From Verrucomicrobiota bacterium (lineage in GTDB: Bacteria > Verrucomicrobiota > Verrucomicrobiia > Limisphaerales > UBA11320), in the NCBI GenBank assembly GCA_016199985.1, contig JACQFQ010000071.1:1-47150 (forward strand): a stretch of DNA of 47,150 bases, in the 5' to 3' direction. Below are positions 17,831 to 25,712 of the stretch, one piece after another (positions within the stretch are counted from its first letter, which is position 1; every line of letters begins with the position of its first letter). A program made the translations under genes and the position numbers. The notes below the pieces were generated by a model that saw nothing but the letters and a program-made list of their open reading frames with translations, did not search any database and was not told the origin of the DNA.

Positions 17831-19096
17831 TCAGAACTTGTTCTTCCTGTAGGCGCCCAGTTTGGGGTAGTCGGGATTGACATCGGGACCGAAGTAGCGC
17901 AGCACCACGAGGGGTTCCACTTCGGATGTGTTTTCGAAAGTCACTCCACTCAGGGCCGCCTCCTCAACGCAGAACACTTCGTCCTCCGTAAGCTCGTGGA
18001 ATCGGATCAGCTTGGGACAATCGAGCGCCAATCCATTCATCCGGCCTTTGCCCTGAACGGTGATCAGGCCATAAGAGCCCTTATCCTGGATGGTGCATTT
18101 AGCGCCAGGGTCGACAGTCAGTTCCTTCGCGCTGAAGCATTGCTGACCGTTGATGTCGCCGTAGACGATCCAGCGATCCACATAACCTTCTTCCCGAGTG
18201 TCCGCCACGGGCACAGGCTCGAGGTAGTGGTTCTCCTTGAATGAGGGATCGATGTTCGCCTCCCAATCCAGTTGATCGACGATAAAATCCAGATCCTTGT
18301 GTTTGGCCTTGGGCATATCCTTGACCAGGAGCCCCCAAGGGACCTCGCGGCCCTCGACCAAGCTCTGGTACATCCCAAAAACATCGCTGCCCCATTGCGG
18401 TTCGTATGTGCAGAGGCTGCCGGGCGCATGGAGGATTCCGGGACCGATCAGCCAACCTGTCCCAGGCTTGAGGCGATACGCACGAGAGAGATCCAGGATC
18501 CCGTTGTCCCCTCGGTTCCAGTTTTCGAGGCAACGACGCACCTGAGCCTTTGTGGTTCCCGGCTCGAGCCCCATGAAAGTGTAGGGGAAGTTGTTTCCAA
18601 CGTTGTTGTGTTGCGGCGGGAAGTAATAAGACTCCGGCTTCCCTTCCTGCCCGACCAGCGCCGCCTGCTTTTGCGACTGGTGCATGTGGTGCGGGATGGG
18701 CCCCATGTTGTCGAAGAACTTGGAATAAACAGGCCATTTGCCATACTTCTTCCAGAGACGACGCCCGATCAACGTCTCACCGCAATCCTGGACGGCCTTC
18801 GCCAGCGTGAAACGCTGATTCCCCACTACGCAGTAGCTCAGGCCCTCATCGGGCGTGCGATTGTCATTTGCGGCGGGCGTCGTTGAGGCAAACCAGCGCT
18901 CGTCGATTCCGCCGCGATTGAGGCCGAAAGCGTAGAGATCATCAGGGTGCAGCTTCAACCGCTTGCCCGGTTGCAGGAATGATCTAGGAACCCAGCAAGG
19001 GGCCAAACGAAGCAGTCCGCCGGTTTCTGCAAGCGTCGCTTCGACAAGACTGCGCGTGCTTTTGGAGACAATTCTCAAAGAGTTCAGGGTGTTCAT
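17831..19096 (-). CDS. Cupin-fold protein resembling class I phosphomannose isomerase
   Basis: A 421-residue soluble protein, probably of the type I mannose-6-phosphate isomerase/cupin superfamily. Candidate metal ligands follow the family pattern: H137 and H139 in PIPHHMHQ, E155 in KPESYYFPPQHN, and H223 in GPGILHAPGS. The C-terminal third (SAKELTVDPGAKCTIQDKGSYGLITVQGKG) looks like a second cupin barrel. Homologues in Planctomycetes and Verrucomicrobia are usually annotated only as hypothetical. Isomerase activity is therefore an inference from ligand geometry. The gene lies 77 nt downstream of moaE on the same strand and is followed by a hairpin. Confidence 0.6.
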   Translation of the reverse strand: MNTLNSLRIVSKSTRSLVEATLAETGGLLRLAPCWVPRSFLQPGKRLKLHPDDLYAFGLNRGGIDERWFASTTPAANDNRTPDEGLSYCVVGNQRFTLAKAVQDCGETLIGRRLWKKYGKWPVYSKFFDNMGPIPHHMHQSQKQAALVGQEGKPESYYFPPQHNNVGNNFPYTFMGLEPGTTKAQVRRCLENWNRGDNGILDLSRAYRLKPGTGWLIGPGILHAPGSLCTYEPQWGSDVFGMYQSLVEGREVPWGLLVKDMPKAKHKDLDFIVDQLDWEANIDPSFKENHYLEPVPVADTREEGYVDRWIVYGDINGQQCFSAKELTVDPGAKCTIQDKGSYGLITVQGKGRMNGLALDCPKLIRFHELTEDEVFCVEEAALSGVTFENTSEVEPLVVLRYFGPDVNPDYPKLGAYRKNKF

Positions 19097-19173
19097 GAGT
19101 TCTATCGGATCATTATTGAAATGAGCGCGACGCGATCATTTCAACGCGCGACCCAATTCATCAAACCAATTTG

Positions 19174-19566
19174 TCACGAGAACATCGGTTTCTTCCAGAT
19201 GGGAACTCGGCGTTTCATTTCATCAATGACAAACTGGCAGGCCGCGAATGCCTCGCCTCGGTGGGAGCCAACGACCTCGATCCAGAGCGAGGGATGGTTG
19301 ACCGGAACCACTCCGATCCGGTGAATCACGCGAACGGACTGAACCGGCCAGCGCGAGAGCGCCTCGTTGAAGATCAGGTCGAACTGATGCTTCGCCATCT
19401 CTGGAAACACCTCATAGTCTATGGCGGAGATCAACCTTCCTCCCTCGCGGCCGCGGACCACGCCCAAGAACCGAACAACGGCTCCAGAATCCCCACTGAA
19501 TGCGCCGCCGTCGGAACCGATCCCCAGTTCGATCGGCGCTTCAGTTATTTCAAGGGATGCCTTCAT
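19174..19566 (-). CDS. moaE: Molybdopterin synthase catalytic subunit MoaE
   Basis: A 130-residue MoaE, which with MoaD transfers sulfur into precursor Z (cPMP) to make molybdopterin. Family landmarks are GAVVRFLGVVRGREGG near the N-terminus, LISAIDYEVFPEMA, RIGVVPVNHPSLWIEVVGSHRGEAF, and the lysine-bearing DEMKRRVPIWKK that contains the catalytic Lys residues. It is slightly shorter than the roughly 150-residue E. coli protein. The start at 19566 (MKASLEIT) lies 19 nt after the moaD stop. The frame continues upstream into moaD, but that extension has no family similarity. Confidence 0.92.
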   Translation of the reverse strand: MKASLEITEAPIELGIGSDGGAFSGDSGAVVRFLGVVRGREGGRLISAIDYEVFPEMAKHQFDLIFNEALSRWPVQSVRVIHRIGVVPVNHPSLWIEVVGSHRGEAFAACQFVIDEMKRRVPIWKKPMFS

Positions 19567-19585
19567 TCGTCGCTGTGGCCCACAA

Positions 19586-19831
19586 TTACCCCCCCTGAAC
19601 CGGGGGAAACAGACAGACCTCGTCTCCATCAGCAAGCTTGTAATCCAGAGCTTGATACTCCAGATCGACCGCAACCAACAAACAGCGCCGGGCTTCCCTC
19701 AACTTGGGATACCTGTCCATGAGGATATTGATGAGAACCTCCACCGTTGCGAGATCCGGAACATCCACCGCGACTTGCGAATCGCCTGTGAGATCCCGGA
19801 GGAACGAGAAGAAGCGGACTTGAATTGTCAC
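19586..19831 (-). CDS. moaD: Molybdopterin synthase sulfur carrier subunit MoaD
   Basis: An 81-residue ubiquitin-fold sulfur carrier ending in the required Gly-Gly (FPPVQGG), which is thiocarboxylated and docks into MoaE. The pattern VRFFSFLRDLTG at the N-terminus and LADGDEVCLFPPVQGG at the C-terminus is standard for MoaD. It overlaps the hpt stop codon by 4 nt and precedes moaE by 19 nt, so hpt, moaD and moaE are presumably cotranscribed. Confidence 0.93.
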   Translation of the reverse strand: MTIQVRFFSFLRDLTGDSQVAVDVPDLATVEVLINILMDRYPKLREARRCLLVAVDLEYQALDYKLADGDEVCLFPPVQGG

Positions 19832-20445
19832 AGTTTTGTGTGGCGCGTTTTCTCAGGGAAGGCACGAGCTCGGAGGACAGCGATAAATGGGAGATTTCGA
19901 AAACGCTCCTCGTAATCCATGCCGTAACCCACGACGAAATGATCGGGTATTTGGAACCCCACGTAGTCCGCCTTCACCGGATGCGTGCGGCGCGACGGTT
20001 TGTCCAGGAGCACGCAGACGTGAATCCCCGCGGGTCGGCACCGCTTGATGATTCGGATGACGAACGTCAGAGTCTTGCCCGTATCCAGAATATCGTCCAC
20101 CAACAGCACGTCGCGCCCTCGAAGCTCCATGGCCAACTTCTGGGTGACGGTGGTCCGACCGCGTGTCGAACCTTGCCTGTAGCTGGAAACCCCAATGAAC
20201 CCCAGTCGCAGTGGAGCTCGAATATGCCTGACGAGATCCGCAAGAAAGAGAACGGTCCCCTTCAACAGGGCGACAACCACCAGATCCCTCCCTTTGAAAT
20301 CTTGCTCGATCCTGCGGGCGAGCAAACGCACCTTGCGCTTGATTTCGCTCTCCAGGACCAGAACCTCGGCGAGATCCCGACGCCACGGGCGGGGAACTTC
20401 GCCGTCGTGATTGCTTGGCGCGACGTTTTTGCGCTGCAAGGTCAA
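19828..20445 (-). CDS. hpt: Hypoxanthine phosphoribosyltransferase
   Basis: A 205-residue purine-salvage enzyme that converts hypoxanthine or guanine plus PRPP to IMP or GMP. The PRPP-binding motif is VLLVDDILDTGKTL. Other HPRT signatures are VVALLKGTVLFLADLVR (N-terminal PPi loop) and the C-terminal ADYVGFQIPDHFVVGYGMDYEERFRNLP. The N-terminus has about 25 extra residues before the usual VLESEIKRKVRLLA start. No closer start codon is evident. Linkage of hpt with moaD/moaE is unusual but the 4-nt overlap is clear. Confidence 0.92.
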   Translation of the reverse strand: MTLQRKNVAPSNHDGEVPRPWRRDLAEVLVLESEIKRKVRLLARRIEQDFKGRDLVVVALLKGTVLFLADLVRHIRAPLRLGFIGVSSYRQGSTRGRTTVTQKLAMELRGRDVLLVDDILDTGKTLTFVIRIIKRCRPAGIHVCVLLDKPSRRTHPVKADYVGFQIPDHFVVGYGMDYEERFRNLPFIAVLRARAFPEKTRHTKL

Positions 20446-20518
20446 AGGGCGTAAGCGCGAGTTCGTCGCGCATTAGGAACACAAACCCAGCGACATCGCC
20501 TCCAGATGATCCCTTGGA

Positions 20519-20899
20519 CTAGATGTGTTTGGAGTCATCAGGATTCTTGGACTGATAGCCAGAGTCCTGGCGTTGAAGGTTCACCTGATTCTTTTTGAGA
20601 TAGGCCTGGTAGACATCGTCCGCGCTCATGCCGAGAACCTGAGCAAGGCTGATTAAGAAATGAAAGAGATCCACTACCTCCACCCTCGCGTTCTGCTGAT
20701 CGAACTTCTGGTATTTGGCCCACCACTTCCATGGAACGCTGTCGGTTAATTCAGCCAACTCTTGGGACATCGCCCGGGTGTAATTCAAAATCCACTGAAC
20801 CTGCGACTCATCGTCCATCTTTTCCGTATCGACGCCTATCCGCAGGTTCAGCGCGCGCTGCATCTCGAACAACTCACGCAACTGGTCAGGATTCTGCAT
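20519..20899 (-). CDS. Dimeric all-alpha dUTP diphosphatase-like protein
   Basis: A 126-residue protein of the all-alpha NTP pyrophosphatase superfamily, most like the dimeric dUTPase group. It would hydrolyse dUTP to dUMP and so limit uracil incorporation into DNA. The helix with WILNYTRAMSQELAELTDSVPWKWW and the later VEVVDLFHFLIS carry the paired acidic residues (ExxE ... ExxD) that bind magnesium. The protein is shorter than phage or trypanosomal dimeric dUTPases but similar to bacterial ones. It starts about 45 nt downstream of a strong terminator and so has its own promoter. A related nucleotide substrate cannot be excluded. Confidence 0.78.
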   Translation of the reverse strand: MQNPDQLRELFEMQRALNLRIGVDTEKMDDESQVQWILNYTRAMSQELAELTDSVPWKWWAKYQKFDQQNARVEVVDLFHFLISLAQVLGMSADDVYQAYLKKNQVNLQRQDSGYQSKNPDDSKHI

Positions 20900-20945
20900 G
20901 CCACCAATGATTCGCAGGACCCACGCAAACGGCGCAATAAAAAAG

Positions 20946-20977
20946 AAGAGGGCCGAGCGATATCGCTCGGCCCTCTT
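20946..20977. terminator. Perfect 32-bp palindromic intrinsic terminator
   Basis: A perfect palindrome centred on GCGATATCGC, extended by AAGAGGGCCGA / TCGGCCCTCTT. It lies 24 nt after the stop codon of the minus-strand PEP-CTERM gene. Reading that strand, the stem is followed by CTTCTTTTTTATT, so it is a classic Rho-independent terminator. It also insulates the dUTPase gene. Confidence 0.9.
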
Positions 20978-21001
20978 TCGGATGAACTTGTAGCGCTTCT
21001 C

Positions 21002-21697
21002 TTACTTTCTGCGACGGGCGAGAAGCAGCAATCCAGCTCCCGTCAGGCCCAACAGCGCAACTGTTGAAGGCTCGGGAACAGGTGTTGCCACAATCGTCAG
21101 ATACGGCAGACAGGAGGAGTCTTTCGTGATCACGGGATCAGGAATAGAAACATCACTTGTGTCCAAGATGTAGCTTGTGTTGCCAATGGTCCAACCAGCA
21201 GGGTTCGATTTCTCGTCCGACAGGTTTGTCCGTTCCAGTCTTACCCGCAGGTCATTCCCACCAATCACGGTCGCCGACACCCAGTAAGTGGTATTCGGCT
21301 TGAGGAACGAACCGGCAGACTTGTAGTCCATGATGCCGGGCGCCAGGGTGCCGCCCGAGACTTTAGGCTTCGAGGGCCCACTCAAAGTTTCAAGAGGCGG
21401 TGTCTTCGGATTCCCTAATCCATCGGCGCCCCACAATTGAACTTGGAATGTTGCGCCAGCCTGAATGCCGACTGCATCAAACACATTGACCGAAACGACA
21501 GACCAAAAGACGTCGTCCAGCTTGTAACCATCCGCAAAACTGCCAGTCGTAAAACTGCCAGCATAGAGGATGCTCTGAGAAACGGCAAACGGCGCACAGA
21601 GGCCGTTCTTGTCGTTTGTAAAGTTCGACACCGTGTCCGCCCATGCATAGCCCATAGGCAGAACAGCTATCAAACTTGTATGAAGGATCTTCTTCAT
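21002..21697 (-). CDS. PEP-CTERM sorting-domain secreted protein
   Basis: A 231-residue exported protein. It has a signal peptide at residues 1-20 (MKKILHTSLIAVLPMGYAWA) and a C-terminal PEP-CTERM sorting signal: VPEPSTVALL, a short hydrophobic helix, then ARRRK at the end. Such signals are recognised by an exosortase (not in this window) that cleaves and attaches proteins to the cell surface or exopolysaccharide. The body is predicted beta-rich (TFQVQLWGADGLGNP, TTYWVSATVIGGNDLRVRLER), resembling choice-of-anchor domains, with no catalytic motif. The start at 21697 is set by the signal peptide. Upstream in-frame sequence is not signal-like. A TATAAA hexamer lies at 21726-21731 on the minus strand, but no good -35 was seen. 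Confidence 0.85.
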   Translation of the reverse strand: MKKILHTSLIAVLPMGYAWADTVSNFTNDKNGLCAPFAVSQSILYAGSFTTGSFADGYKLDDVFWSVVSVNVFDAVGIQAGATFQVQLWGADGLGNPKTPPLETLSGPSKPKVSGGTLAPGIMDYKSAGSFLKPNTTYWVSATVIGGNDLRVRLERTNLSDEKSNPAGWTIGNTSYILDTSDVSIPDPVITKDSSCLPYLTIVATPVPEPSTVALLGLTGAGLLLLARRRK

Positions 21698-22049
21698 GGG
21701 TTCCACTTCACGGCGATGTTGGTTGTTTATATCACAAGGATCGTTCGTGCACGTTGTGAATGAACAGACAGTCGGGCCATCGACTGCTCCATCCAACTGG
21801 CACACTGAGCACTTAGAAGCCGCTAACGACATCGCCGCTCGCTTTCAGCAGAACTACAGCTCAATGCACCTGTCGATCTTGAGTGATGCATACACATATA
21901 ATGAAAACCGACGGCGAGAGCAAGTTATTTCTGGTGGTTTTTTCGCAGAGAGACTGCTGAATTACGCCTCCAGCAGCCCCGGAAGGCGGTCCGAAGGCAT
22001 GTGGTGTTATCAGTCGCACTTGGTGACCTTTACAAAGTACTTAATTGCA
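21698..22049. other. Gene-free region upstream of the first PEP-CTERM gene
   Basis: About 350 nt without a credible gene. A plus-strand open frame of about 120 codons is present, but it has no signal peptide, no family resemblance and poor codon bias. The part nearest 21698 should contain the PEP-CTERM promoter. The region is relatively AT-rich. Confidence 0.4.
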
Positions 22050-22083
22050 GGCTTTTGCGGCGCATGAAGAGGCGCAAAACGCC
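22050..22083 (-). terminator. Hairpin downstream of the CHASE2 kinase
   Basis: An imperfect inverted repeat, GGC-TTTTGCG with CGCAAAACGCC (one bulged base, about 10 bp), spans a 13-nt loop 14 nt beyond the kinase stop codon. No strong T-run follows. Confidence 0.4.
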
Positions 22084-22097
22084 ACCAATAGACGCTA

Positions 22098-24158
22098 TCA
22101 GAGTTCCTCAAGGAGGCTTCGCAGGTCTGCCGCTAATTCGTCAGCTGTGCCGTAGCGGTCTTCGGGCCTCGGTTCGCATGCCCGGAGGATAATCCGATTG
22201 ATGCGCAGCTTCTCTGAGCTCTCATCAGACTCATAAACCGATGTTGGCAACTCAGGAAACCGCCTTCGGTCCAGCCCCATGCAAGCTTCGTATAGAACCT
22301 TCCCAAGGCTGTATAAATCCCCGCCCGGGGCGCCCGGCCCTTCTGGCGGTATGTATCCGTCGGTCCCTAACCGAGAGACATCATGAAGGGTGGTCTCGAT
22401 GTTCGTCACAAGCCCGATATCAGCAAGTTTCGGCTTGCCGTGAGCGTAAATGATATTCGAGGGCTTGATGTCACGGTGAATCAAGTTCTCTTTGTGGAGG
22501 CAGGCCAGAGCATCCGCCAGCGCCAAGCCCAATAGCGCACAATCCTTTGCCTTCAGCGACCCCTTCTTTCGAATCACGTAACTCAGGTTCATCGGGGAGT
22601 AGCGGGATGGGTCGATAATTGCCCCTCCTTCCTCATCATCACCAGCCTCCATGACGTAGTAGAAAAAGCCTACCTGGTCGTTCCTTCCGACATGCAAAAC
22701 GTGAACAAAACCAGGGTGAGACCGAGAGATGGGCATGAACTTCTGAATTCCCTTGAACTCGCGCTCGTATGGCAAATCGTCCTCGAAGTCCTTGCGGTAA
22801 ACCAGCTTTACCGCGTGGTAGAGGCCGACTGCATTGCGGCCCAACCACACCTCGCCATAGCCGCCTTTTCCGATACGCTTTATCAAGACATGATCAGCGA
22901 CTTTGGGCGTCTGATCGTCAGAAGGCTGACCTAGCTCTGCAGGGCTTGGCTTCGAGGTCGCCGCGGTCTCTTTCACCTTCTGAAGTGTCCTGCTCAGGGT
23001 TTGCTCCAATTCCCGATTCTCCCGGTCCAACGCCCGTGTATGAGTGAATAAGCTCCACAAGAGGGCCGTTGGGATCTGGAGGCCGGATGTCAGAGTCCAG
23101 GCGTACCAAACATGGAAGCGCCACACGATAACGCATGAAATCACTCCAATGGAAATGGCTAATGATACCGAAACCAACGCTGCCCACCACGGACGAAACC
23201 AGACCAAACCGGCGCCAAAAAGGACGCCCGTGAGTATCAGGAGGGAAGTTTCACGAACACGCTCCATCCGGCGCAAAGAAGCCCCCTGCATCAGATTCGC
23301 AAAAGAAGTGGCTACGATCTCTACACCCGCGTATTGAGTTCTTGGCTTGAATAGGCTGAAGGCTGGCCCTCGATATCCGTCAACAATCGACTGAGGCCAC
23401 TGTATGGTCCTGGGCAGGCTTCCTATGAAGATATACTTGTCTTTGAACAGCGCAGGGTCCTGGTATTGGTTGGTCGCCTGCGAAAGACTGACGTGCCTAA
23501 AGCTCTCAGGTGGACCATAGTAGTTGAGGTAAAGGCCGTTGTCGGGTTCTTGAGGTATATCTGCCCCAGCGGCACGCGCCGCGCTCCAGACAAAACCCGG
23601 CCACTGGATATCGCCGTGGTTGTATTGTCGCACAGCACCAGATGTTCCCCCCTTCTCAAGGGTGGAAACCCCATGCCGAGCGCCTGCATCAACGAGTAAC
23701 TTCAACGGAGTGCGCTGGGCTTCAGCTTCCAACTCTCTCCCCGCCTTATCCACCTCGACCACAAGAAAGACTGATCCGTTGCGTCGAATGGATTCGGCAA
23801 GATTGCTGGCGCCAGGCACGGCTTCGTGCGGGTCAAACCACACGTCGATCATCACCTGTTTTGCGCCCAGCTTCGTGAGGTGATCCAGAACACGGGCGTA
23901 GTAGGTTCGATCGAAACTCTTCTCCGTGGCACCATAGGGAGCGTAATCCTGGTATGTCTCATCGTCGACGAAGATGATGGTTACGTCGTTCGGGACCATT
24001 TGCTCCTTGAATAAGAAGCTGAGGTCGTAGCTCCATCCGTCCCACACACCTGCCAACTGATGGACGGCCGCAACAAGCAACGAGAGGAGCACACAAATGA
24101 AAGCCCCGACCAGACTGCTTCGGGTCAAAGTCGCTCTAGCAGGTTTCGTCGCAGGCAT
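22098..24158 (-). CDS. CHASE2-domain serine/threonine protein kinase
   Basis: A 686-residue transmembrane receptor kinase. An N-terminal helix lies at about residues 14-37. The extracytoplasmic CHASE2 sensor follows to about residue 290 (SYDLSFLFKEQMVPNDVTIIFVDDETYQ; FKDKYIFIGSLP). Three clustered helices occupy about residues 305-375, and then a short coiled stretch (LDRENRELEQTLSRTLQKV) leads into the kinase. The catalytic domain (about 425-686) has GKGGYGEVW, AVKLVYRK, the HRDIKPSN catalytic loop near residue 562, ADIGL in place of the usual DFG, and GTDGYIPPE. All essential residues are present, so it should be active. DIG variants are known in bacterial Hanks-type kinases. Neighbouring PEP-CTERM genes may or may not be targets. 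Base composition is less GC-rich than the surrounding operons. Confidence 0.92.
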   Translation of the reverse strand: MPATKPARATLTRSSLVGAFICVLLSLLVAAVHQLAGVWDGWSYDLSFLFKEQMVPNDVTIIFVDDETYQDYAPYGATEKSFDRTYYARVLDHLTKLGAKQVMIDVWFDPHEAVPGASNLAESIRRNGSVFLVVEVDKAGRELEAEAQRTPLKLLVDAGARHGVSTLEKGGTSGAVRQYNHGDIQWPGFVWSAARAAGADIPQEPDNGLYLNYYGPPESFRHVSLSQATNQYQDPALFKDKYIFIGSLPRTIQWPQSIVDGYRGPAFSLFKPRTQYAGVEIVATSFANLMQGASLRRMERVRETSLLILTGVLFGAGLVWFRPWWAALVSVSLAISIGVISCVIVWRFHVWYAWTLTSGLQIPTALLWSLFTHTRALDRENRELEQTLSRTLQKVKETAATSKPSPAELGQPSDDQTPKVADHVLIKRIGKGGYGEVWLGRNAVGLYHAVKLVYRKDFEDDLPYEREFKGIQKFMPISRSHPGFVHVLHVGRNDQVGFFYYVMEAGDDEEGGAIIDPSRYSPMNLSYVIRKKGSLKAKDCALLGLALADALACLHKENLIHRDIKPSNIIYAHGKPKLADIGLVTNIETTLHDVSRLGTDGYIPPEGPGAPGGDLYSLGKVLYEACMGLDRRRFPELPTSVYESDESSEKLRINRIILRACEPRPEDRYGTADELAADLRSLLEEL

Positions 24159-24263
24159 GGGGCTAATGCGTGGCCTTGATCAGATTCACGAGCTTCAACC
24201 TACAATCGTTAAACTCAAGAATGGAGCGAGATCCTGCGCCATAAAGACACTTCGAGGCTAAAC

Positions 24264-24296
24264 AAAAAAAAGGCCGCCCACATTGTGGGCGGCCTT
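24264..24296 (-). terminator. Intrinsic terminator of the second PEP-CTERM gene
   Basis: A perfect 12-bp GC-rich stem (AAGGCCGCCCAC / GTGGGCGGCCTT) with a 3-nt loop lies 20 nt beyond the stop codon. On the minus strand it is followed by seven to eight T residues, a textbook Rho-independent terminator. Confidence 0.92.
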
Positions 24297-24315
24297 ATGA
24301 GAACACACTGACTAA

Positions 24316-24957
24316 TTACTTGCGGCGGCGGAGGAGCAGAGCTCCGAGACCGAGCGCACCGAGAGCAACCACAGAGGGTTCAGGAACGATGTAGAGCCCG
24401 AACGACTCGAGACCAGCGTCCACGAGGTTCTTCGCGGGAGAAGTCGGATTGCCGTCATCATCAATGCCAGCGACATTGTAGTTGACCAGCTTGGACTTAC
24501 CACGAGCGAGGTTATCGTTCTTGAGCAGATCGGCCCAGGTATTCACCGTGCCGCCGGCGTTATCCCAAGCGCGAACTTGGACAACGGCCGCGTGACCACC
24601 ACCGATGTCGACGTCGACCTTGGAGATACCACCCTTCAGGAAGGTACCAGTGAGGTCAGTCTTCCCGGGAAGCGGAGCCAACGCGAAAGTAACCTGAGAC
24701 TTGGCGACAGCATGCAGATCAGCCTCGGAGGTACCGATCCAGAGCTCTGCCGTGAAACCAGTGCCTGTGAGTTTCCCGCGGTTGCTATAATCAGCGGAAT
24801 TGCCGACCGCTTGTTTCGTAGAGTCCGTCGAATCAACACCGTAGATCCTAGCAGTGTGAGTGACGTCCTTAATGTTGGAGAAGTAGACATTGCCAGCTCC
24901 GCCGAATGAGGACGCGGCGATACCAGCAAATGCCAATGTTACGAACAGTTTTTTCAT
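24316..24957 (-). CDS. PEP-CTERM sorting-domain secreted protein
   Basis: A 213-residue exported protein with signal peptide MKKLFVTLAFAGIAASSFGG and a C-terminal PEP-CTERM tail (VPEPSVVALGALGLGALLL then RRRK). The mature part is beta-rich and Gly/Asp-rich (FTAELWIGTSEADLHAVAKSQ; VDVDIGGGHAAVVQVRAWDNAGG), without catalytic motifs or cysteines. It probably shares a transcript with the secreted protein upstream, 41 nt away, and ends at a strong terminator. The 5' leader has no Shine-Dalgarno sequence and reads AACAACCACAACCAAA directly before the ATG. Well-biased codons and the tidy promoter/terminator arrangement suggest high expression. Confidence 0.88.
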   Translation of the reverse strand: MKKLFVTLAFAGIAASSFGGAGNVYFSNIKDVTHTARIYGVDSTDSTKQAVGNSADYSNRGKLTGTGFTAELWIGTSEADLHAVAKSQVTFALAPLPGKTDLTGTFLKGGISKVDVDIGGGHAAVVQVRAWDNAGGTVNTWADLLKNDNLARGKSKLVNYNVAGIDDDGNPTSPAKNLVDAGLESFGLYIVPEPSVVALGALGLGALLLRRRK

Positions 24958-24983
24958 TTTGGTTGTGGTTGTTATGGTTGAAA

Positions 24984-24996
24984 ACTAGGACCTAGT
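24984..24996. promoter_or_regulatory. Small palindrome between the two secreted-protein genes
   Basis: ACTAGGACCTAGT is a perfect 6-1-6 inverted repeat located 26 nt upstream of the PEP-CTERM start codon and just after the stop of the upstream gene. The spacer is too short for an RNA hairpin, so a DNA-binding site is possible. It could also be chance. Confidence 0.25.
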
Positions 24997-24998
24997 GA

Positions 24999-25628
24999 TT
25001 ACTGAACCGTGAAGTTGCGAGTCCAGGATCCACCATTCGCCGAGAAGATCAAAGCAGACTGACCAACACCGAGGTGAGGAGTGACAGCGCCCCAGGAGTC
25101 ATCACCCAACTGATTATAAGGATAAGCAACGAAGCCGTTGTCCCAGAGGTAAACAACATCGCCGTCTTTGCCTTGATAGCTCAACGCGTCGATATCGCCG
25201 TCCTGCGGAACCTGGGAGCTAACGAACGAGAAACCCTTGGGGATTGTCGTTGTCAGGGTTCCCTGCTTCACTTCACCAACGAAGGTAACAGTGAAGTTCT
25301 TGCTGTCAGGGTTGAAGATCAGAGCACCACCACCAGGGGTCAGCGTCAAGTCTCCATTGCCCCAAGTGCTGTCACCCAACTGATCGAAGGGATCGGCAAC
25401 GAAGCCGCCATCCCAGCTATACAGTACGGTTCCCGACGGGGGATTCGGGATCAGATCAGACAGTTTGCTGCTGGCTCCAACGAGCTGATTGGCGATGAAG
25501 GAGAACCCAGGAGGAACGCTGGCATTGATGTAGCCAACCACGTTCACCGAGGAGACTCCCGCAGCCATCGAGGCGATAACGCCTGCTGCGGAAAAAGCAG
25601 CCGTAAGAAGTAGTGTTTTTGTTCTCAT
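24999..25628 (-). CDS. Secreted protein with two tandem homologous domains
   Basis: A 209-residue exported protein of unknown function. A signal peptide (MRTKTLLLTAAFSAAGVIASMAAG) is followed by SSVNVVGYINASVP, a motif I associate with abundant Verrucomicrobia secreted proteins. The mature part is an internal duplication. Repeat 1 (about 39-117) has PPGFSFIANQL, LYSWDGGFVADPFDQLGDSTWG and GGGALIFNP. Repeat 2 (about 130-208) has PKGFSFVSSQV, VYLWDNGFVAYPYNQLGDDSWG and GQSALIFSA. No PEP-CTERM tail, cysteines or catalytic motif are seen. The start at 25628 is fixed by the signal peptide and a good promoter 32 nt upstream. An earlier in-frame ATG would precede the probable transcript start. Confidence 0.82.
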   Translation of the reverse strand: MRTKTLLLTAAFSAAGVIASMAAGVSSVNVVGYINASVPPGFSFIANQLVGASSKLSDLIPNPPSGTVLYSWDGGFVADPFDQLGDSTWGNGDLTLTPGGGALIFNPDSKNFTVTFVGEVKQGTLTTTIPKGFSFVSSQVPQDGDIDALSYQGKDGDVVYLWDNGFVAYPYNQLGDDSWGAVTPHLGVGQSALIFSANGGSWTRNFTVQ

Positions 25629-25659
25629 GTGGCTTTGGTTTTGTTCTGTGTGTAAGCGC

Positions 25660-25688
25660 ACTATTCCAAATCAGGAGGCGCATGTCAA
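25660..25688 (-). promoter_or_regulatory. Sigma70-type promoter of the secreted-protein operon
   Basis: On the minus strand a perfect -35 box TTGACA (25683-25688) is followed by a 17-nt spacer and AATAGT (25660-25665, four of six matches to TATAAT). Transcription would start near 25653, giving a leader of about 25 nt before the ATG at 25628. That leader is A/C-rich and lacks a Shine-Dalgarno sequence. Confidence 0.7.
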
Positions 25689-25712
25689 CAGGTTTTTGTG
25701 TTTTGCGTTCAA

